Positions 43,526-54,348 of a stretch of DNA of 64,000 nucleotides are shown piece after piece. A program made the translations under genes and the position numbers. The notes under the pieces were generated by a model. The model worked only from the letters and a program-made list of their open reading frames with translations. It was not told the origin of the DNA and searched no databases. The first letter of the stretch is position 1; every line of letters begins with the position of its first letter. Source of the DNA: Mycoplasma sp. Ms02 (lineage in GTDB: Bacteria; Bacillota_I; Bacilli_A; Mycoplasmatales; Metamycoplasmataceae); the NCBI RefSeq assembly GCF_019720735.1, contig NZ_CP081302.1, forward strand, positions 248,001 to 312,000, given 5' to 3'.

Positions 43526-45354
43526 ATTTGCTTAATTATTATAGCATGAATAAAAAAATGTATCAAGATATTTTTTTAGATTTTTAAAGGTGGAAAAGCA
43601 ATGAGCAAAAGAATGCAAAATAGAAGTTAAAAATTTGAAGTAATTTAGGATTTAAAAATAGTATATTTTTCGCTTAGTAGTATAGCCTATGAAAATCCAC
43701 ATATAAACTTCTTCCAAATTTTAAGCTAATGCTACACTAAAGTGTACTAAGGGATTTTTTAAAATGACATAAAGATAACAGTCAACGTAAAAAACTAAAC
43801 AAAACTGTAACTGATTAAGTACTAAAATAAATTTTAGGGTGTCAAAAAATGACAGTCAAAGCGATAGTCAAAATGACACCAAAAGTGAAACTGTTGAGAT
43901 ACTAAAGGTGATACCAATTGAGACTAAAAGTGATACTAATGTGATCTTAAAAGACACTAAAAATTAAACTTTAAATTGAAGATCAAAAGATGCTTAAAAT
44001 ACTATATAAAGCACTCAGATTAATTTTATGGTGTCAAAAAATGAAAGTCAAAACGACACCAAAATAAACCTAATCGACGCTAATTTGACACCAAAAGCAA
44101 TACTAATGTGATTTTGAAAGACGCCAAAAATCAAACTCTAAATTACAGATTAAATGATGCCATAATACTCATATATGGCACTAAAATAAATTTTATGGTG
44201 TCAAAAAATGACAGTCAAACCGATAGTCAAAATGACTCCCAAAGCGAACATGATGTAGAACTCATCTGATGACATTCAAAACGACAGCAAAAATAAACCT
44301 GATGCGACACCAAAAGCGATACTAATGTAATCTTAAAAGACACTAAAAATTAAACTTTAAATTACAGATCAAACGACGCAAATATAAATATATAAGGCAC
44401 TAAAATAAATTTTAGGGTGTCAAAAATGACAGTCAAAGCGATAGTCAAAATGACACCAAAAGCGAAACTGTTGTGATACTAAAGGTGATACCAATTGAGA
44501 CTAAAAGTGATACTAATGTGATCTTAAAAGACACTAAAAATTAAACTTTAAATTACAGATCAAACGACGCAAATATAAATATATAAGGCACTAAAATAAA
44601 TTTTAGGGTGTCAAAAAATGACAGTCAAGGCGAACCTGATATGGAACCAATCTAATGACAGTCGAAGCGACATCAAAATAAACCTAATGCGACACTAATT
44701 TGACACAAAAAGAGGTACTAATGTGATCTTAAAAGACACCAAAAATTAAACTCTAAATTACAGATCAAACGACGCAAATATAAATATATAAGGCACTAAA
44801 ATAAATTTTAGGGTGTCAAAAATGACAGTCAAAGCGATAGTCAAAATGACACCAAAAGCGAAACTGTTGTGATACTAATTTGACACCAAAAACGATAATA
44901 ATGTCATCTTAAAAGACACTAATAATTAAACTATAAATTACAGATCAAAAGACGGTTAAAATACTAATATATAAACACTCAAATAAATTTTAGGGTGTCA
45001 AAAATGACAGCCAAAATGAACGTGATGTGACACTAATTTGACACCAAAAAATATTTCTGAGAAGTCCTATTAAAAAAGGTTTGCATCTGTCACCATAATC
45101 GACAAGAAATGGACACAAATCAATAGCAAATCTTAATAAAAAACAGGTGTTCTAAAAATAATTTAAAACATACAGAATAAAATGAGACAAAACAGAAAAA
45201 ATATTTTTTGTTTGTTTTCAAACATTACATGAAAAGTTTCGACTTATTTCTATCAATCGAATGAATTATAATAAATATAAATATTTATTAAAAATGTTAG
45301 TTTTTTAATGGATTTTAATATCATGTTTTTGATATTTAACATTAGGGAGATAAG
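43526..45354. repeat. Non-coding satellite of about seven imperfect 190-bp repeats
   Basis: No ORF of useful size. The anchor ATTTTA(G/T)GGTGTCAAAAA recurs at 43831, 44023, 44190, 44409, 44610, 44805 and 44987, spaced 167-219 bases. Between anchors are many short related words: TGACAGTCAAA, AATGACACCAAAA, GTGATACTAA, GACACTAA. The anchor contains TGTCA-AAAAA-TGACA, a small palindrome. The array ends about 300 bases before the restriction-modification gene. It may be a protein-binding array, a decayed gene or a simple satellite. Confidence 0.85.
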
Positions 45355-47394
45355 ATGCAAATTAAATGATCTTTAGAAGATGACGTAAATGACTATGTTA
45401 AGTCAAAATTGGAACAATTAGGACTAGAAAAGAACAAAGATTATAATGTAGAATCATCAATGTCAGATTATATGAAAGAGGCACTAAGAGGTAGTGCAAA
45501 AACTAAAAACAAAACAAATTTTGGGAAACCTGACTTTAACATTGAAAAGTACTTTAATAGCAATAAAAGTAAAGTGCCTGTAGTTTTCGAAAATAAATTA
45601 GGAATTAAAAAGTTGATTGCTAAAAATAAAGAAGATATTAAAACAGATGAAAAGTCAATTAGAGATTATGCAGTTAATGGTGCAATTCATTATGCAACAC
45701 AAATGATTGACAGTGGAAAATATGATGAGGCAATCGCAATTGGTGTTGCAGGAAATGATAAACTCGATGTAGAAATACAAGTGTATTACGTTTATGGTTC
45801 ATCTGTTAAATCCGTTAAGTATATGCACGATTATACAACTCTTGATTTCTTAGAAAGTCAAGAATCGTTTGATAACTTTTATAAAAATGCAGTACTAACA
45901 GAGGAAGACAAACATAAGTTATTAATAACAAGCAAGAAGGCACTAAAAGAGTACGCAACTAAACTAAATAAATTGATGAATAACCTCAATATCACTGCTC
46001 CACAGCGTGTTTTGTATGTTTCAGGAATGATTCTTTCGATGCAAGATATTGTTAATAGCAAGGGTCAAAAAATTAAAGACGGTTTAACTCCCGAAGATCT
46101 TAAAGGTATCCAAACCGATTTAAGCCGTGATGGTAAAATAATCAGTTTGCAGATTGAAGAGTTTTTAAAAGCAAGAGATATCGAACCTGATAAACAAGCA
46201 TTGATGCTTGCTTCGTTTTCTGAAATTTCAAAAGATAAACAACGTGATGAACCTGTGGAAAACCAAAAAATTGTTGCAGATTTATTAGATAAAGAAACGA
46301 GCTGCAACAAGCAGATTTTTACTTTCATTTATGAATATGTTTTTAAACAGATTGACGGAATTTCAGGACATATTGACATTATGGGTGAAATGTACTCTGA
46401 GTTTCTAAAGTATGCATTAGGTGATGGAAAAGATATTGGAATTGTTCTTACACCTCCTTACATAACAAAATTAATGGCTCAGATCTTAGATATTTCTGAC
46501 GAAAATCGCGTAATGGACTTATCTACAGGGAGCGCAGGATTTTTAATAAGCAGTATGGAATTAATGATTGCAAGCGCAGAAGCTAAATTTGGTAAGGGTA
46601 CAGAAAGAGCAAATCAAAAAATCCAAGAAATAAAGAAAAAACAGCTTTTGGGTGTTGAGCTTAATGCCGAAATGTACACTTTAGCAGCTACAAACATGAT
46701 ACTGAGAGGCGATGGTCAAAGTAATATTCAAAAAGGTAATACTTTTAAAACACCTGAAGAGATGTATACAAACTTCAATGCTGATAGATTACTACTAAAT
46801 CCTCCATTTTCTTATGAAGAAAACGGCATGCCTTTTATCTTATTTGGCTTAGACAGAATGCAAAAGGGAGGTCTTGGTGCAATTATCATTCAAGACAGTG
46901 CAGGAAGTGGAAAGGCTATAAACACAAACAGACAAATACTTAAAAATCACACTTTAGTAGCAAGTATTAAAATGCCAGTTGATCTTTTTGTACCTATGGC
47001 AGGGGTCCAAACAAGCATTTATGTTTTTGAAGTCGGTAAACCTCATGACTTTGAAAAAACTGTTAAATTCATTGATTTTAGAAATGACGGTTTTAAAAGA
47101 ACAGCAAGAGGTATCAACGAAACAGATAACCCAATGCAAAGGTACCAAGATATCATTAAAATCTACAAAGCAGGTAAATCGGCAAAAGTTGATCCCATTT
47201 TATGAAATCTTGATGAAATATACATCGAAGACTTTATCGATAAAAGCTATGCAGATTGAAACTTTGACAAACATGCAAAAATTGAAAAAATACCCACAGA
47301 ACAGGACTTTAAGCAAACTGTATCTGAATATTTATCTTGAGAAATAGGAAACATTCTTAAGGAAACCACAATAGAAGATGATATAAAAAAGTAG
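45355..47394 (+). CDS. Type IIG-like restriction-methyltransferase (nuclease plus N6-adenine methylase)
   Basis: A 679-aa protein. The N-terminus holds a PD-(D/E)XK-type nuclease: KPD60 and VVFE79NK81, the Type I/BcgI-like pattern. A helical linker follows (about 180-320), then the N6 methylase: YTPPYI equivalent TPPYITKLM, motif I VMDLSTGSAGFLI (about residue 388) and motif IV LLLNPPFS (about 482). It ends at TAG 47392-47394. It is followed in the -1 frame by a specificity part. Restriction, modification and specificity are thus encoded as one unit. GGGAG ribosome site before ATG 45355. Confidence 0.9.
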
Positions 47395-47435
47395 GTTTCT
47401 CACTGAATAAAGAGTTATCAGATATTCAGTGAGAA
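47385..47435 (+). promoter_or_regulatory. Programmed -1 ribosomal frameshift signal
   Basis: Slippery heptamer A-AAA-AAG (47385-47391) in the right phase, immediately before the TAG stop; five-base spacer TAGGT; then a perfect 13-bp stem TTCTCACTGAATA (47397-47409) with TATTCAGTGAGAA (47423-47435) and a 13-base loop. The -1 frame leads into the specificity ORF. No T-run follows the hairpin, so it is not a terminator. Confidence 0.78.
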
Positions 47436-48464
47436 GACTTAAGAATAGGTGACATATTTGAAAAAATAGAAACCAAAAATGTAATAAATAACCAAAAGGG
47501 TGATCTCCCAGCCACAACAGCAGTGTTAACAAATAATCAAATAGGTAGATATATTTCTCGAGAAAACGCTACCATTTTAAAAAATGTTTTTTCAGCTACA
47601 GCAAACGGTTTTGGAAGAGTATTTTACCAACCTAATGAATTTACGGTTTTGCAAGATAGTTTTGCATTTAGCTTTATAAACAAGGCAATAAATCCAAAAA
47701 ATGTTAGCCACTTTGTTATTGCTACTTTAAATAAAGTTTTTTCAAATTACAACTGACAAAACAAATCAGGATGAAACAAAATAAAAGATGATTTTGTTGA
47801 ACTACCGATCAAAAACGGTCAAATTGATTATGAAACGATGGAAAAAATATCAAAAGGTATTGAGATTCAATATTTATTGAAAGTACAAAAGTACTTAACT
47901 AAGAAAACTCAAAAAAATACTTCTTTATTAGAAATTGAGAGAGAGAGAGAGATAGCATCATTTATTCCGTTCAAGATTTCAGATTTGTTTACTAGCGAAA
48001 ACGGGGATTTTGACATACAAAAGAAACATATCAACGATCATGGTGAATACGTTATAACTTCTGGTCTTGCTAATAATGGAGTTCTTGGAAAAAGCGATAT
48101 AAATGCTAAAGTTTTTAACGAAAACACCTATACAATAGACATGTTCGGAAATGCTTTTTATAGATCTTTTAAATATAAATTAGTTACACACGCAAGAGTT
48201 TTTGCATTATTTCCAAAATTCAGAAGCAATGAAAAAATAGGATCATTTATTGCGACTAGCTTTAAAAAATTTAGCAAAGTTTTTGGTTATTCTAATATGT
48301 GTTCCTGGTCAAAAGTAAAAAAAGAGGTTATTTTTCTTCCTAGTAAGAATGGTGAATTAGATTTAAAATATATAGAACATTTCATCTATTCTATCGAAGA
48401 AAAGATTATTGAAAAAATAAGTAATTTTATAGATGGAAAAATAAGCGACTTAAACAAAAATTAA
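47391..48464 (+). CDS. HsdS-like specificity domain, expressed by -1 frameshift from the upstream gene
   Basis: A 357-codon frame with two target-recognition domains: QWEDLRIGDIFEKIETKN... and PFKISDLFTSENGDFDI..., separated and followed by helical spacers with coiled character. This is the HsdS layout. Between the last upstream in-frame stop (47358-47360) and GTG 47523 there is no ATG, GTG or TTG codon, and no ribosome binding site, so it most likely continues from the methylase by frameshift. GTG 47523 would remove the start of the first recognition domain. Several TGA-Trp codons. A terminator follows. Confidence 0.83.
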
Positions 48465-48488
48465 AAAAGTGGTATTCCACTTTTTATT
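48465..48488 (+). terminator. Terminator of the restriction-modification operon
   Basis: Stem AAAAGTGG / CCACTTTT with loop TATT and T-run, directly after the specificity stop codon. Confidence 0.88.
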
Positions 48489-48564
48489 TTCATTTTTTTA
48501 AGATATTAAATTTTTGTCTAGAAACATAGTTTTCTAAACTATGTATTAAAACCTTTAAATCTTC

Positions 48565-49886
48565 TAAACTAGGACAGTTATTTCGGAATTTAAATTATCT
48601 ATATAAAGCACTTCAGGATTCCTGAGGTGTTTTAAAATTGAGTTTTTTCTGAAATCTTTCGGTGTTATATCATTCAATAAAATTGTTAATTTGACTTTTT
48701 AGTTCCACAAACGACATATCTTTTGTGGAAATGTTGTAAATAAGTTCAGTTTTTAGAATTGAGAAAAAGTATTCAATTTCTCTGTTATCCAACGAGTTTC
48801 CAACTCTACTCATTGAAATTTTGCCATTCAAGTTTTTTATTGTTTCTAAATATTCCTGACTAGAATATTGTGATCCATGATCTGAGTGAATTACGAAGTC
48901 ATGTATTTTGGAAAAGTTAATAGAAGTTAAAGAATCAAGAACCAGTTCAACATTATTAGTCCTACTTAGAGATCATCCGACAATCTTTTTGGTTTTATTG
49001 TGTAAAACTGCTGACAAAAAGACATGATTTTCCTTAACGTCCTTAGGTGCAGAAATATATGTAACATCGGTTGAAAATGTTTCTTGTTTAAGTCCATCAA
49101 AATCTCTTTTCATTAGGTCTGGAAATTTAACATTTGTATTTTTAGATTCTTTTCTTTTTGATTTTTGTCTGATAACACATTTCAAACCAAGTTTCTTCAT
49201 TCTTCTTCCTATAGTCCTGTAATTAAGTGCTATTCCATGTTTTTTTAATATGTAAAAAGACAGTCTTTCCCTACCGAATCTGAACTTAGTATCTTCCATA
49301 GCTTTTTTAATTATTTCCATCTCTTTCTGAATTTGAGATTTTTTAAGTGTCATTTTGTATGACCTTTTTACAAAGTCATAAAAAGTAGATTTTTTAAATA
49401 AGAAACATAAAATTAGTTGTGATCTTTTCCTGGATTTGCCTTTCTTTTGGTTTAAAAGTTTTATGGCATCTTGAATTGTAAAATCAACACCATTACGATC
49501 AAAAATCTCTCTAAACATTTCTATAACAAAAACCATGTCTTCTTTATCAAAAAACATCGTAATCTACTTTTCACTCTGGGCTGCTTAGGTCAACCTTTCT
49601 TTTTCTTCCTCTTCTTTCGATTGATGGTTTTTTCTTTTCTGGCAAAGTACCTTTTTCTTTGTAATTCATATAATAAATTTTAAATTTTTTATACAAACTT
49701 GGTTTACCAAAATCAACAAAGAACTTTTCTTTTATATATAAGAAAAACATCTTGTCTCCATACTTCTCAAAATTAAACTTTTCATAAACTTTAAAGAGTT
49801 TTATAAGCATTTCATTGTTTAAGTTTTTCATTCTTGCTCCTTTAGAAAAATAAAAATCGGAATTTCCGATTTTTTGTCCTAGTTTA
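48565..49886 (-). mobile_element. IS3-family insertion sequence, copy 2
   Basis: Nearly identical to copy 1 at 14577-15898 (three substitutions and two single-base length differences seen by eye). Ends TAAACTAGGACA and TGTCCTAGTTTA. It is flanked by TTC on both sides, a 3-bp target duplication typical of IS3. It inserted between the restriction-modification operon and the tRNA-Tyr gene. Its transposase frame is shifted. Confidence 0.95.
48595..49831 (-). pseudogene. IS3-family transposase, frameshifted
   Basis: Same protein as the intact copy, but the plus-strand A tract at 49549-49554 has six bases instead of five. The first frame therefore stops at 49544, giving about 95 aa with the helix-turn-helix; a second frame starting MFFDKEDMV at 49557 covers the rest with the DDE residues. 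A +1 shift (not the usual IS3 -1) would be needed to join them. It may be inactive, or an IS form reverting by slippage. Confidence 0.85.
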
Positions 49887-49965
49887 TTCTAAATCGAAAA
49901 CATAAAAAAATTAAAAAAACGTTTTACACTTTTAAAAATTCATTATATAATAGATATGCAAACAT

Positions 49966-50049
49966 GGGGGGATAGCAAAGCGGCCAAATGCGGGTGGCTG
50001 TAACCCACTTTCTTAGGATTCGGGGGTTCGAATCCCTCTCCCCCCACCA
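49966..50049 (+). tRNA. tRNA-Tyr (anticodon GTA)
   Basis: An 84-base class II tRNA with a variable arm: acceptor GGGGGGA/TCCCCCC, anticodon stem GGTGG/CCACT with loop CTGTAAC, T-arm CGGGG-TTCGAAT-CCCT, encoded CCA. It has a TATAAT-like box (about 49944-49951). Confidence 0.96.
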
Positions 50050-50052
50050 TTT

Positions 50053-50127
50053 TGCCCCATAGCCAAGCGGTAAGGCATCGGGTTTTGGTTCCGACACGCG
50101 TTAGTTCGAATCTAACTGGGGCAGCCA
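50053..50127 (+). tRNA. tRNA-Gln (anticodon TTG)
   Basis: A 75-base cloverleaf three bases after tRNA-Tyr, so co-transcribed. Acceptor TGCCCCA/TGGGGCA, anticodon stem TCGGG/TCCGA with loop TTTTGGT, T-arm GTTAG-TTCGAAT-CTAAC, encoded CCA. The U1-A72 pair and Gln anticodon fit charging through GatCAB. Confidence 0.95.
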
Positions 50128-50144
50128 TATCACTTTAGTGACTT

Positions 50145-50169
50145 AAAATCAGCTTTATGCTGATTTTTT
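50145..50169 (+). terminator. Terminator of the tRNA-Tyr/Gln unit
   Basis: Stem AAAATCAGC / GCTGATTTT with loop TTTAT and T-run. Confidence 0.9.
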
Positions 50170-50182
50170 TATTTCCCTGTTC

Positions 50183-50211
50183 TAAAAAAAATAGCAAAAA
50201 GCTATTTTTTT
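50183..50211. terminator. Terminator of the 108-aa hypothetical gene
   Basis: Stem AAAAATAGC / GCTATTTTT with an A5 loop. It ends the minus-strand gene and overlaps its stop codon; runs on both strands. Confidence 0.75.
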
Positions 50212-50528
50212 ACTGATAATTTTCAAGTTTCTTCTTTTTCAAATGTATAAGATTCGATTAACTTGTCCATATCTTCTTGTGTTAATTCTTCTTTTCGCAT
50301 CATGCAGCCATATAAATGCGATGAGTATGCACGATAATCAAATCTTGCCTTCGGTTTTACTAAGTTATAAGAGAGAAAACCACCTCCACTTAAAGGTTCG
50401 TTTATCGCTATTTCAGTGTCTGAAAACTCCTCTTTTAGTTCTTTTCTAAGACTTGCAACTTCTTTTTGAAGTTCGATCATTCTTTCTGCTAATAATTTTA
50501 CTTTTTCAACGTTAACAACCTTTTCCAT
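50202..50528 (-). CDS. Small coiled-coil hypothetical protein, 108 aa
   Basis: Starts MEKVVNVEKVKLLAERMIEL with a heptad-like helix (residues 5-40), followed by a Gly-rich turn (NEPLSGGGFLSYN) and a helical end. The last codons include one TGA-Trp and a KK tail. AGGAGAG before the ATG. No family is recognised. It is convergent with the tRNAs and divergent from plsY. Confidence 0.7.
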
Positions 50529-50547
50529 TTCTCTCCTTTTACATTAT

Positions 50548-50553
50548 TATAAT
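50548..50553 (+). promoter_or_regulatory. -10 box of plsY
   Basis: TATAAT 13 bases before the plsY ATG. The predicted leader is at most about 7 bases, and no ribosome binding site is present, so translation is probably leaderless or nearly so. Confidence 0.65.
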
Positions 50554-50566
50554 GTAAAATATATCT

Positions 50567-51253
50567 ATGCAAATTTGATTTACTATTTTAAGTTCAGTCA
50601 TTTTTTTAGTATTTGGATACATTATCGGTTCACTGAACACATCAATCCTTTACGGAAAGATCTTTAAAAAAGGTGATGTAAGAGAACACTTTTCAAAAAA
50701 CGCAGGAGCAACAAACACCAACAGAGTGTACGGTAAAAAAGTTGCTTTAACAGTTTTATTTGTGGATATCTTGAAAACAATTTTTGCAGTGTATATTGCC
50801 TTCTTACTATGTTGAATTTTTAAAACTTTCTACTTTGACAAAAATCAAGACGTTTTATTATTCCCACTGCTTGCAGGGCTTGGAGTTGTTATAGGACACA
50901 CATTCCCAGTTTTCTTTAAGTTCCAAGGTGGAAAAGGTGTTGCAAGTTGTATTGGGCTTCTGTTTTGCTTTAATCCAATTCTTTTAGTTGCAGGAGCAGC
51001 TATTTACATTTTCATTGTATGAAGATCAAGATACGTTTCGCTTGCAAGTATTTTAAGTGGATTAATAATGATTGCTCTTGGCTATCTGCCTTGAATTTAT
51101 GACTTATGACCATTACATCACATTTTAAATGGTGTATTCTGAATCGATGCAACAATTTTTAGTGCAGGTGTTTTACTAATGATTGCATTACACCACTCAA
51201 ACATAAAAAGATTATTAAACAAATCTGAAAATAAATTAAAATTTAAAAACTAA
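50567..51253 (+). CDS. plsY: Acyl-phosphate:glycerol-3-phosphate acyltransferase
   Basis: A 228-aa polytopic membrane enzyme that starts phospholipid synthesis by acylating glycerol-3-phosphate. The family motifs are [37 protein letters not shown] and [18 protein letters not shown]. Four or five helices. TGA encodes several Trp. The protein feeds PlsC (35055-35792). The next gene (YitT-like) begins 15 bases after its stop, so they likely share a transcript. Confidence 0.94.
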
Positions 51254-51268
51254 TATATTGGAATAAAA

Positions 51269-52558
51269 ATGAATCAGACAAATTTAAATAATGATAAACC
51301 TGTTTTAGATACCTGCTGTGCAGGCAAAAAAGGTTATTACGATCATAAAAAGTACAAATTAAAATTTCTTAATCGGCAAGGACCCTTATTTGTCCATCAA
51401 CCTAGTTGTCCAAAATACACTATTAAAGAAGAAATTATTGATGTTAAAGCTTCTTTAATTAATTATAAAATGGGCGAGCACTTACTTAATAATTCAGACG
51501 CAACATTAACCTTTACTAGTTTTCTTAAGCGTTATGGATTAAGAATTTTAGCAATTTTTATTGCTTCAATTATTTTTAACTTTGGAGTTCAAGTTTTCTT
51601 AATTAGATCAGAAACAGTGCCATCAGGTTTGACTGGTATTCCTGTCTTAATTAACCTTTTATCACCTGCAACTAAACCATATTCAGCAGCAATTTACTTG
51701 CTAGTTAACATTCCCTTGATTGTCACCTTTGGAATTAGAATTAAAAGGTCATTCACGCTTTTATCAGTTTTATTCATGCTCTTTCAAAACTTGACAATTT
51801 TCATATTCATCAAGTTTCCTTGAGTTCAAATCGAGCCTGGTGAATCAGCAGTTTATGATCACTGAACATTTGTGTTTAACTTAGTGCAAAAAAACTGAAA
51901 CGCACTTCCAAACGAATACGCTAAAAACCCTGAAACATGACCAATCTTGCTATATGGAGCAATTGGAGCCGTTTTCGTAGGAGCAGGAGTAGGTATAACT
52001 TGAAAAGCTGGTGGTTCAACAGGTGGAACAGACTTTATTGCTTACTACTTTTCAACCAAAACCAAAAAAAGCGTTGGAAGCGTTTTGAATGTTATCTCAA
52101 TTATTGGCGCTCTAACATTCTTAGTAATTCTAAAAACTTATAAATTAACCCACGAAAAAGAATTTTTAGAAGAAGCTAGAAAGTACAACCCTGAGTGACA
52201 AATGCCAATTATAGGAATGTCTGAAATTTCAACTTTAGCTTATATTTTAATTAATAACACTGTCGTCAACTTAATTTATCCTAAATACAAAAAGGTAAAA
52301 ATGACTATCTCTTGCGCAGATCCAACAAACATTCTCGCTTACTTGAGATTAATCAACTACTGACATGGTTATGAAGTAATTGAAATGACAAGTGGATATA
52401 CAGGTAAAAAAATTTACCGTATAGAATCAGTAATGTTATTCCTTGAAACTAAAAACTTAATGCTTGATATTAAAAAAGTTGACCCTAACTCATTCATCTC
52501 AATTACACCGATAAATGTTGTTAAAGGTAACTTCAATACCGATTTCGTTGAAAATTAA
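51269..52558 (+). CDS. YitT-family membrane protein (DUF161/DUF2179-like)
   Basis: A 429-aa membrane protein. After a polar N-terminal 85 residues with a CC motif (LDTCCAGKKGYYDH), helices include LRILAIFIASIIFNFGVQVFLI, then the signature SETVPSGLTGIPVLIN and GAGVGITWKAGGSTGGTDFIAYYFS, which defines YitT proteins. The C-terminus has a soluble DUF2179-like domain. TGA-Trp codons are frequent. The function of the family is unknown. It follows plsY closely. Confidence 0.85.
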
Positions 52559-52582
52559 CACTGCATCGCAGTGTTTTTTTGT
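52557..52582 (+). terminator. Terminator of the plsY-yitT unit
   Basis: Stem AACACTGC / GCAGTGTT with a three-base loop ATC and T8. Confidence 0.9.
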
Positions 52583-52660
52583 ACAAACTTTGTTTTTGTG
52601 CTTTTTTTGTCCAATTTGAACTTAAAACCAAATAAACTCGCAGTATTAAGTGGAGGTAAT

Positions 52661-52909
52661 ATGGAATTGAAAGATTTAAAACAAATACCTGATGATAAAC
52701 TTGAGCAAATTTCAGCAGGTGCTGCAGGCGTAGCAACAGTTGCAATTTTAAGTGCAATACCTGCAATTGTTAATTCTATAGCTCCCATCGTTGGTATTAT
52801 CAAATCTAGTTTATCAGCTAACGGTGAAATAAAAACTAAAGAAGCAACGTATAAGTGAGACGACACTAAAACTGCAGATAGTATAGCTAAGAATTACGTT
52901 CTTTTTTAG
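52661..52909 (+). CDS. Bacteriocin-like peptide with a double-glycine-type leader, 82 aa
   Basis: GGAGGT lies four bases before the ATG. The N-terminus MELKDLKQIPDDKLEQISAG has the spacing of leaders for C39-peptidase exporters (L-x-x-L-x-x-I-x-x-x-x-L-x-x-I then Gly-Ala in place of Gly-Gly). The rest begins with a hydrophobic small-residue helix (AGVATVAILSAIPAIVNSIA onward, about 30 residues) and ends with a polar tail containing one TGA-Trp. This is like class II bacteriocins. No exporter or immunity gene is nearby. A terminator follows. The exact leader cut is uncertain. Confidence 0.65.
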
Positions 52910-52911
52910 GT

Positions 52912-52935
52912 AAGCAGCATTTTGCTGCTTTTTTC
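52912..52935 (+). terminator. Terminator of the bacteriocin-like gene
   Basis: Stem AAGCAGC / GCTGCTT with loop ATTTT and T-run. Confidence 0.9.
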
Positions 52936-52940
52936 AAAAC

Positions 52941-52968
52941 AAAAAAACTCAGATAAAAATCTGAGTTT
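52941..52968 (-). terminator. Terminator of gap
   Basis: Stem AAACTCAGAT / ATCTGAGTTT with an A4 loop; the A-run on the left gives the minus-strand T-run. Confidence 0.88.
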
Positions 52969-52983
52969 AATGTGAATAATTAA

Positions 52984-53985
<1,002 letters not shown>

Positions 53986-54348
53986 TAAATAACCTTTCAA
54001 TAAATATATTTATTTTTTGTACAAAATTATACATTGCTATTATACACCTTAAGGGCGTATATAGTTCCATATTAAATCTTAGCAAAAAATAAAAATGTGG
54101 TAATAATTTTACATTTTCACAAAAAATGCGTTTTTTTGTTTTTGGGCAAATCAAGAGTGTTTTACATATTTTAAAAAAAATAACACAAAGTACATTATTT
54201 CATCAGAGTTACAAATGTATTAAAAGTTAGTAAAAGAAATTTGTAATTTTTAACCTTATACCAAAACCATTGTCATCGAACTCAAATCAATAACGGAATG
54301 AATTTAACATATTCAAAATCTTTGCAAAAATCAAAAAAAGGAGAAGTA
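53986..54348. other. AT-rich intergenic region with divergent promoters
   Basis: About 360 bases between gap and the AlbA_2 gene. It contains minus-strand TATAAT boxes at 54026-54031 and 54039-54044 for gap. No convincing gene is seen, though the AlbA_2 reading frame stays open back to about 54298. Confidence 0.6.

Noticed and set aside
43831-45060. CRISPR array or origin of replication in the 190-bp satellite
   Set aside because: No unique spacers between exact repeats, no cas genes, no DnaA boxes or dnaA gene; repeats are long and imperfect.
47397-47435. Hairpin after the methylase gene as a terminator
   Set aside because: No T-run follows, and the -1 frame stays open across it into the specificity domain.
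48595-49831. Canonical IS3 -1 frameshift in copy 2
   Set aside because: The second frame is +1 relative to the first, and copy 1 has a single open frame; this is an indel.
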